Shown here: positions 55,101 through 60,000 of the stretch, piece by piece
How positions within the stretch are numbered: position 1 is the stretch's first letter
Layout of the letters: each line of letters opens with the position of its first letter
Source: Hydractinia symbiolongicarpus
Lineage: Eukaryota > Cnidaria > Hydrozoa > Anthoathecata > Hydractiniidae
Direction of reading: 5' to 3'
Assembly (NCBI RefSeq): GCF_029227915.1
Contig: NC_079884.1
Coordinates: 7,256,001-7,316,000 of the forward strand
DNA: 60,000 nucleotides
Translations under genes and position numbers: made by a program
Notes under the pieces: generated by a model
Seen by the model: the letters and a program-made list of their open reading frames with translations, nothing else
Told to the model about the DNA's origin: nothing
The model's database searches: none

Positions 55101-58100
55101 CTACATATTCTATTTTTTTTTTTCCTAAAAAGCACTTGTCACGATTTTATAGCTAATACATTATCTTTCACCAGAAATATTCGGCCTTGACAATTCCTCT
55201 TTAAATTAAAATTCATGAATAATTAGTTCTGCTGAATATAGCATCAGTCTACATGCTTGCAAAATTGTACAGAAGGAAGTGACATAATTATTAAAGGGAA
55301 AGGTCAATAACATCAAAGATGGCGCATGATAAGACAATATTTATTATGCTACACTGCACGAGCTTTAACTTTCGATAGCATAAAAGCTTTAAAATAAAGT
55401 ATTGTTCATTGCATAATAAAACAATTTGTTGCACTGTTAGGATTCTTATTGACTTAAAACTCATTTTAGCTTGTTCTCAGAAATCCTCGTTCTCTCAAAA
55501 CGAGGATTTAAGCTTTAGCCTGAATAAGTTTCGGGCATCCAGCCTAGCTGTGCTGTCTTTATCTATCTCTCTATCTCTCTATCTCCTCAGGCGATTTTAA
55601 AGACTTGCGGAAATCAAAGAAGACCTAACCTAAAGTTTCAAGGGTTGCTAGTTAAAACTTATGGACTTCCACAAATGAAATTTCTTGGGTCATTTTAAAG
55701 AAATTGAGAATCACCAACGATCAATCAGCAACAATATCCTTTTATTGCCCTTGAATATAAACACACTTATTGCTACTATATGTCGATATATGAAATATCA
55801 TCTACATTTAAGTTTGCAAATATCTAGTCTCCTTTGTAGATAGTATTGGTCATTATCTCTATAAACTTTACAACCAAAAAATGCATTTTTAGGTTTGTGG
55901 GTGGATATCAGGAACTCTAAATTCAACAACACAGCATCAATCACAATACACTCACCTGCACTTCTTGTTTACATTGTCCAGATTTGTCTTACATTCATTG
56001 TAGCGAGCAGTTTCAACACCAAATAAATTTTCTGTATCTCGAACTTTTAACTATACAAACAAAACAAATTCGTATTTACAAAAGCACGAAATACTGGTTG
56101 TACAATTTTATTATATATTTAGGACTGTCATGAACCCAATGTACTACAAGGACAATGTATAAGGTACACAGAAATTTCTTTCTGCAAATATTTATATTTA
56201 AAGGCTTTAATGGTTTTCTTTTTCTAGAAAATAAAGATATTCAAGGTCTAAACGATCACCTAGTCTGATTGTAACCCCTAATTAATGAGCTTACCTGAGT
56301 AACTTCCATGTGAAATTTAGTTTCCAAGTGAGCAGCTCGTTCAGCTTCCATGTTACTTTCCAGCAACTTAACCTTTTCCTGCAAACCCTAGGAAAAAAAG
56401 CTTATTACTACGCCTGGATTATTATTATGTTTATGCAAGACTTGTAGAGTTTGTGCCTGACATATATAACAAAATGATAGCTAAATTTTATTTGCTAAAA
56501 CAGAAAAAATATGTTTAAAAAATTGAACAGCATCAGCAACACTGTCAAAATGTTGTTTATAAAAACAAAAATGGTTGACAAGAGACAGTCAGTGAAGACA
56601 CTTAATCTTAGTGAAGCTTTCTTTTTACTATTTTGTACCCAAATGAGCTTATTAGTGATATTTTATCTTAAGACAGCTGCCTATTAGATTTCTAGTATAT
56701 TTTTGAACGTTTTAGTGAATATTCCAATCGAACTTAAAACAGGAAACGACCAAAAACGAGCAGAAACAACCAGAAACCAGCAGTTAACAAACAATATTAC
56801 CTGTGCTCATCAGAGTAAATTAGCACTGCAATATTAATTTTCACAGATGATATCTTCAAAATCCCAGGTCGTTTTAAATTTGACCGAAAGCTTCGTTTTC
56901 ATGTAACTAACTGCACGATTTTCTCGCGACGATCCGAAAAAAGTTTTGTGTGGAAGAAAAAAGAAAGAAAAACGTGTCTTGACATTTAAAAATTATTCAT
57001 GAAGAAACTTCTAAATTTGTTTAGTTTTTGTTCAATATGAAATAGTTGTTGCTTGCGATATGCATGATCATGCCATTTTTAGTTGTCTATTTAAACCGGT
57101 AATAGGGCAGGAATGTTGAAGATATCATACAAGCTCGACTCCAGTCTGAGACATCAATGCAATGGCTTCCCAGACAATAACAAAAATTGAATAAAACTTG
57201 GGTGCATAATCGAGCATTTTGGTAATCTTTTTTAGCCTGTCATATAGCCATTTGCTCTTGTATTTTGGTTGTATTTTTGGCTTTTTAATCGTTTTCTGCT
57301 CGTTTAATGCTTGTTTCTGGTCGTTTACTGCTCATTTCTGCTTCTTTCCTGGTCGTTTAAGGTCGTTTCCTGTTTTAGTAAGTACGTATTCCAATGTATT
57401 ATGCCAGTACAAACATTACAGACAGGGAAAATTTTTTTCCCTAATTTAGGCTAAATATTGGGACCAAATTATGGACTGGAGGACCACCTTTGAGATTTTT
57501 TTTACATGTATTACATTTTTTAAATGTTGAAGTTATGTTAAAGCTGTTAAAGCCTTGTATTTTGGAAGATGTTAGTATTTTTTTAAATGTTTGCAAAACT
57601 ATCCGAACCCTATTAAACTTTTAATATAAACCCTTTGGGTAAAAGGATTTAATAAGACCTCGAAGTAAAAAGTGATAGGAACTTTACTTAACCCCATTTG
57701 GTCCAAGATTTTTCGACAATACAATGTTTCCTGACTTTTGGGTAAAATCCAAAAAAATGGAAATCAGATTAAGGACATTTCCCTTCATAAAATCAAGTTG
57801 TGTTGTAAGTTTCAAGTTCAGAAGTTATTATAATTTCCTGATTATAAGAATTTTACAGAAATTTTTAAGGGTCGTTTGGAGTAATGGCCAATATCTAACG
57901 CTTTAAGAGGTATTGGACTTTAAAATTTGGCCTGCAAGTGTCTAATTGATGAATATTACAACTTAGTTGATATAATAGCTAGGAAACATAGTAAAAAAGA
58001 GTTATTAAAATCCTCCCTCCCCCTTTCCCCATACCAAATAATGCTTACAAGAGCTACTTATTGAGTCTTCTTTTACAAAGCTTTTCACAAGATTATATCC

Positions 58101-60000
58101 TGAAAATAGCTTAGTGCTTAATTTGCTGTGATCTTCCTTAGTGTTAAACTTACCTTTAACTCTTCTATAAGCTCTTCTTCTTTTTTATTGCTGTATTCAC
58201 TATCTTTTGTCAGCTTTCGAATGGTGTCAACGTGGCTACGCTGTTGACCTAAAGTTGGAAATTGGTAAGTATCTACAATTATTTAAATGTTTTTCATATT
58301 GCTCAAGGGTAATTTTCACTTTATGACAAATTCTCAAGAGTGATTGTTTTTTGAATTAATTCTTATCTAATTAAAAAACACTGTGCAAAGGGCAAAAGAA
58401 CAAATGTTTTAAATTGCAAAATACTCAGGATTCACTGGATGTCACTACGAAAAATCTAAGTGAGGTTAAAAACGTACCTTCAAGCAAAGAGTATTTTTCT
58501 TCTAGTTCATCATATTTTCTATAACAGCAAAAAAATTTTTTTTAAAAAAAAAGAACAAATAATAAAGATAAAGGACTATACAAATAGTAAATAATGACCA
58601 GAGACTACTTTCTCCCTTTCGTTTCATTCAATCCAATAAAACAAACTTGTTTTAAAGTTTTCCTCCCACTTCAAAAAAGCAATTAAATTGATTCAAAGTT
58701 TTATAACCTACTGATAAAAATAACATTTTAATGCTTTTTTATTCTTTTATGATGTTAAATGTAAAAGTTTTGGAATTTTAGGGGTCTAAGTAAATGCATG
58801 TTCTCAGTATTTTAAACAAAGTAAGACACACTCTTTGTTACAATTTTTGTGTACCTTTTGTAAAGTCATAACGAAAAACGTTCATACTTTCTCCAAGTCA
58901 AAAGTTGACTTTCAGTAGACAGTTTCTCTTCGTATAAAATTTCATTTTCCCTTTTCAATTCAACACGAGCAGCTTCATTAATTGTTAGTTGATCGGACCA
59001 ATCACGGTGCATTCTATCTAGCTTCTCTTTCTGCTCTGTCGTCAACCTTTCTACAGTTGCTAATTCCGTACTGTACTTCAATACTTCATCTAAAGAAGAT
59101 GTAATGATATAAATATTTTATATCAATTCAAGAAGACAAGAAAAATAACCTTTGTTTGGAAGAATAGGACGTATATTAAAGCCTAAATTAAAGTTTTCCA
59201 TCTGGGGTAATTCCTGTTAAGCAGGTGTGCAAATCAGAGTTAATTTTTAACGCCAAATAGACACGATAATGACTCCTTAGAGCAGCAATTTTAACTTATA
59301 TTTGCATAGGCTAAATATCAAAATGTTTGCTATTTTAACACGAGTTAGCACAAACACACTTTTGTATAGATTGAAAATATTATATGTGTGCACACTACAT
59401 GTATACAACTTCAAAACGGCAGACAAGTTCATTTATTTTTATTTTTTCCTACATTTTTCTAGAAGGTTTTTCTAGAAGGTTGTGATATCCACCACATTGC
59501 CCTTTACAAAATTGATGGAGCAAATATTTTGATTTTTTTGTTTTTTAATTTTTTTCTTTTTTTAAAGTTGCCTCATAAAAATTTATAATAATATAATACT
59601 TCATAAAAAATAAATTAATCCACATTAATTTTACCTGTAATGGAAACGTTTTTCGTCCTAAAAACTTAATATGAACGAACAAAATTAACATGATTTATCA
59701 CCAGATGGAAACCAAGCCAATAAAAACGGCAAAACTAAACAAGGTCTTTTCTAGTAAGTGAAATACATATTAAAAAAAATAAATTTAAAAAATTAAACTT
59801 TTATTTCTGTTGCAGCTTTTTTGCAACACATGTACAATACAAATAAATTGTCTAAAAAAATACAAATAATATTACCTTGAAGATTGTCAATGTCATTCTG
59901 CAGCTTCAGTTTTTCTGTTTCACTTTTCCGTTTTTCCTGACTGCTTTCTTTTCGAACCAAAGTGAGTTCATAATCCAATTTTTGGCGTAATAGTTCATTT
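42873..60000 (-). CDS. ccdc171: Coiled-coil protein, CCDC171 orthologue (22 exons, 5' end outside)
   Basis: Exons, from the 5' side: 60000-59876, 59089-58888, 58518-58478, 58248-58154, 56387-56295, 56050-55956, 54202-53998, 53892-53784, 53265-53171, 52541-52452, 51638-51477, 50753-50715, 50522-50364, 49853-49749, 49243-49136, 48627-48129, 46181-45988, 45678-45484, 45170-45019, 44640-44455, 43595-43409, 43139-42873. All junctions are GT-AG and all phases agree, giving about 1,133 codons. The protein is mostly coiled coil. From memory of vertebrate CCDC171 (about 1,326 residues), the same blocks occur in the same order: EAERAAHLE.KF, DYQNKL, a hydrophobic ITGALWALLLRCQSL block, F.ERLHE.E.DRRSL and IAALH.....H. 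The cellular role is poorly known. The region between exons 16 and 17 is shorter than in vertebrates. Only the N-terminal ~80 residues should lie outside. Confidence 0.85.
43409..43595 (-). CDS. ccdc171: ccdc171 exon 21
   Basis: Acceptor ATTCTTTCCAG, donor CCAG|GTAAAA. Encodes EREVLSSYLRNVSAALYESK, then LPVLITPNELLAVDGITLTP and ICQ, aligning with the region before the last human coiled coil. Confidence 0.85.
44455..44640 (-). CDS. ccdc171: ccdc171 exon 20
   Basis: Acceptor TATTATTTAG, donor ACAG|GTACGT. Sixty-two residues of coiled coil, including KQKEEHIRNLQENFLKLQKE. Confidence 0.85.
45019..45170 (-). CDS. ccdc171: ccdc171 exon 19
   Basis: Acceptor TCTTATTTAG, donor ACAG|GTTCTT. Encodes EEKFDQVCTDLNNALKREEE, matching [20 protein letters not shown] of the human protein. 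Confidence 0.9.
45484..45678 (-). CDS. ccdc171: ccdc171 exon 18
   Basis: Acceptor CTTTTTCTAG, donor AAG|GTGAGA. Encodes SVLKFTERLHESELDRRSLK, matching ILGFTQRLHAAEVERRSLR of the human protein, followed by coiled coil. Confidence 0.9.
45988..46181 (-). CDS. ccdc171: ccdc171 exon 17
   Basis: Acceptor AATTTTAG, donor CCGTG|GTAGGC. Encodes NYYTTYVDVMKEMF and SSNLLVQRLGNGLKSILLQ, matching human KDSLVQRLAHGLHKV. It accepts the one-base overhang of exon 16; about 75 residues present in vertebrates between these exons are not found. Confidence 0.8.
46182..48128. repeat. Intron 16 of ccdc171 with duplicated repeats
   Basis: A 1.9-kb intron. Two related ~150-bp blocks lie at about 46738-46890 and 47170-47320, both with CTCGTTTATA, GACGATAT, AGAACAAG.GCGATAA and AATAAATCATTG. 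A 17-bp palindrome with one mismatch (GACTTAATCACATGATA and its complement) is at 47365-47399. TTCGC/GCGAA phrases near 47990-48060 resemble a common MITE. No exon for the missing vertebrate segment is visible. Confidence 0.5.
48129..48627 (-). CDS. ccdc171: ccdc171 exon 16
   Basis: Acceptor TGCTTTTTAG; donor ATGC|GTAAGT, the best 5' splice match in the gene. The exon encodes a conserved mixed region: ELENKYLKINTNIITGALWA and FRFRVFVILVLASKRFARIG, matching human MAGALYPLYSRSCAL and [20 protein letters not shown] as recalled. The frame stays open past the donor to 47944, so intron retention would add about 60 residues of repeat-derived sequence. Confidence 0.8.
49136..49243 (-). CDS. ccdc171: ccdc171 exon 15
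   Basis: Acceptor AATTTTTAG, donor CAG|GTAGCC. Encodes TEKSLVDSQQLWLREKKAME, aligning with AQESCWHRQKKELE of the human protein. Confidence 0.8.
49749..49853 (-). CDS. ccdc171: ccdc171 exon 14
   Basis: Acceptor GTTCTTCTAG, donor AAG|GTGTGT. Encodes VEVQKELEHTKRELVKSKEG, coiled coil. Confidence 0.8.
50364..50522 (-). CDS. ccdc171: ccdc171 exon 13
   Basis: Acceptor AATTTTTTAG, donor AAG|GTATGG. Encodes STLQVAYELLMTGSIQPSPS and FSMNELKDIIINRLRDDLY. It matches the non-coiled block of CCDC171 (LYQHLVAGCVLI...FSWSELCAVLQENVDAL). Confidence 0.85.
50715..50753 (-). CDS. ccdc171: ccdc171 exon 12 (39 nt)
   Basis: Acceptor TTTTTGTTTAG, donor CAG|GTAATA. Thirteen codons, IIAVKLDREQNDQ. Phase 0 at both ends, so skipping it would keep the frame. 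Confidence 0.65.
51477..51638 (-). CDS. ccdc171: ccdc171 exon 11
   Basis: Acceptor ATTGTTTAG, donor GAG|GTGATC. Encodes 54 residues of coiled coil with KKCAGLEERLRKLEDDEKHM. Confidence 0.85.
52452..52541 (-). CDS. ccdc171: ccdc171 exon 10
   Basis: Acceptor TTTGCTTAG, donor CAG|GTATGT. Thirty codons encoding LAHASLEKVKHECETRREIE, coiled coil. Confidence 0.8.
53171..53265 (-). CDS. ccdc171: ccdc171 exon 9
   Basis: Acceptor TTTGTGACTAG, donor CAG|GTAGGT. Encodes FSGLIEQIRQILEDYQNKLA, matching human [20 protein letters not shown] as recalled. Confidence 0.85.
53784..53892 (-). CDS. ccdc171: ccdc171 exon 8
   Basis: Acceptor TCATTTTTTAG, donor CCAG|GTGTGA. Encodes MRTKLVNLESRKGDVIKELR and LLNNYQVISEVAKSP. 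Confidence 0.8.
53998..54202 (-). CDS. ccdc171: ccdc171 exon 7
   Basis: Acceptor TTTTTTTTCAG, donor CAG|GTGATT. Encodes a 68-residue coiled coil (MKEREIFTQLNAEHNQMKKE, ILNYKQEVDKLQKQQEQ). Confidence 0.85.
54203..55955. other. Intron 6 of ccdc171
   Basis: 1.75 kb, AT-rich. A TCTA/TCTC microsatellite lies at about 55558-55588. No gene is supported on either strand. Confidence 0.5.
55956..56050 (-). CDS. ccdc171: ccdc171 exon 6
   Basis: Acceptor TTTGTATAG, donor GCAG|GTGAGT. Encodes LKVRDTENLFGVETARYNEC, matching the block after the EAERAAHLE motif. Confidence 0.8.
56295..56387 (-). CDS. ccdc171: ccdc171 exon 5
   Basis: Acceptor TTTCCTAG, donor CAG|GTAAGC. Encodes KLLESNMEAERAAHLETKF, almost identical to the human stretch KLEENIEAERAAHLESKF as I recall it. 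This is the clearest family match in the gene. Confidence 0.9.
56735..57377. mobile_element. Foldback MITE in intron 5 of ccdc171
   Basis: Inverted ends TAAAACAGGAAACGACC (56735-56751) and GGTCGTTTCCTGTTTTA (57361-57377) match perfectly. The adjacent interior has several AACGAGCAGAAA / TTTCTGCTCGTT units in opposite orientation. No coding capacity. A target duplication is not clear. Confidence 0.7.
58154..58248 (-). CDS. ccdc171: ccdc171 exon 4
   Basis: Acceptor AACTTTAG, donor AAAG|GTAAGT. Encodes QQRSHVDTIRKLTKDSEYSN and KKEEELIEELK, coiled coil. Confidence 0.8.
58478..58518 (-). CDS. ccdc171: ccdc171 exon 3 (41 nt)
   Basis: Acceptor TGTTATAG, donor GAAG|GTACGT. Encodes KYDELEEKYSLLE. Its length exactly links the phases of exons 2 and 4. 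Confidence 0.7.
58888..59089 (-). CDS. ccdc171: ccdc171 exon 2
   Basis: Acceptor CTTCTTTAG, donor GAGAAA|GTATGA. Coiled coil including VERLTTEQKEKLDRMHRDW and RVELKRENEILYEEKL. The frame could read on past the donor for only a few codons. Confidence 0.8.
59090..59875. other. Intron 1 of ccdc171 (window numbering)
   Basis: 0.8 kb, AT-rich with long T tracts near 59520-59570. A splice-like 23-bp segment inside is not used (see rejected items). Confidence 0.5.
59876..60000 (-). CDS. ccdc171: ccdc171 exon 1 of window (partial)
   Basis: Encodes LRQKLDYELTLVRKESSQEK, matching the N-terminal coiled coil of CCDC171 (LRQ.LEYDL..ARKE). Donor CAAG|GTAATA. It leaves one base of a split codon, which joins exon 2 in frame. 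Confidence 0.8.

Noticed and set aside
59635-59657. A 23-nt segment with AG and GT borders that could be a micro-exon of the coiled-coil gene
   Set aside because: Including it puts the next exon (59089) out of frame with an early stop, while direct splicing 59876 to 59089 keeps the frame.

Overview
The window is animal nuclear DNA: AT-rich, with introns, many transposable elements and few host genes. The elements (cnidarian-type Polinton/Maverick, DIRS-like tyrosine-recombinase retroelement, Academ-like and hAT-like transposons, tRNA-derived SINEs, MITEs) and the host proteins suggest an invertebrate, most likely a cnidarian and perhaps a hydrozoan. That assignment is inference. Only two host genes can be supported: an intronless SVOP/SV2-like transporter (16456-17793, minus) and a large multi-exon coiled-coil gene (42873 to beyond 60000, minus) that I identify as the CCDC171 orthologue.

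Layout. 1-3480 has no convincing gene, only degenerate repeats. About 4130-10930 is a decayed DIRS-like retroelement on the minus strand (gag with a CCHC knuckle, reverse transcriptase, RNase H, tyrosine recombinase). A 2769-bp Academ-like DNA transposon (6085-8853) interrupts it; this has ~190-bp inverted ends, a 3-bp target duplication and an apparently open four-exon XPG-nuclease/CXC transposase. 11-16.4 kb is non-coding with two short TA-flanked MITEs. The transporter follows, then about 2.9 kb without genes. 20667-30731 is a 10.1-kb Polinton with ~250-bp terminal inverted repeats. Its rightward genes are a deleted protein-primed DNA polymerase, small genes, a packaging ATPase and a Bro-N-like protein. 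Its leftward genes are an integrase, a small conserved protein, a probable virion protein and a repeat protein. It carries in-frame stops, frameshifts and short palindromes. 31.8-33.7 kb is a decayed vertnin-like plus TTF-zinc-finger/hAT gene, truncated by a sequence with a hammerhead-ribozyme-like core. 34-40 kb is non-coding with a tandem repeat near 38.6-39.0 kb. 40190-42652 is a nest of mobile elements: a Harbinger-type MITE containing a SINE, a second SINE, and outer CATGGTGACCAC inverted ends. From 42.9 kb to the end lies the coiled-coil gene.

The coiled-coil gene model has 22 exons, the first cut by the window edge. Every junction has GT-AG borders and every phase agrees, giving one open frame of about 1,133 codons. 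This is the best-supported host gene here. The most unusual material is in the Polinton: palindromes built from flanking coding sequence, others sitting right behind stop codons, and loss of the catalytic middle of the polymerase. The other notable items are the precise Academ-into-DIRS insertion and two SINEs that share a central domain but have different tRNA heads.
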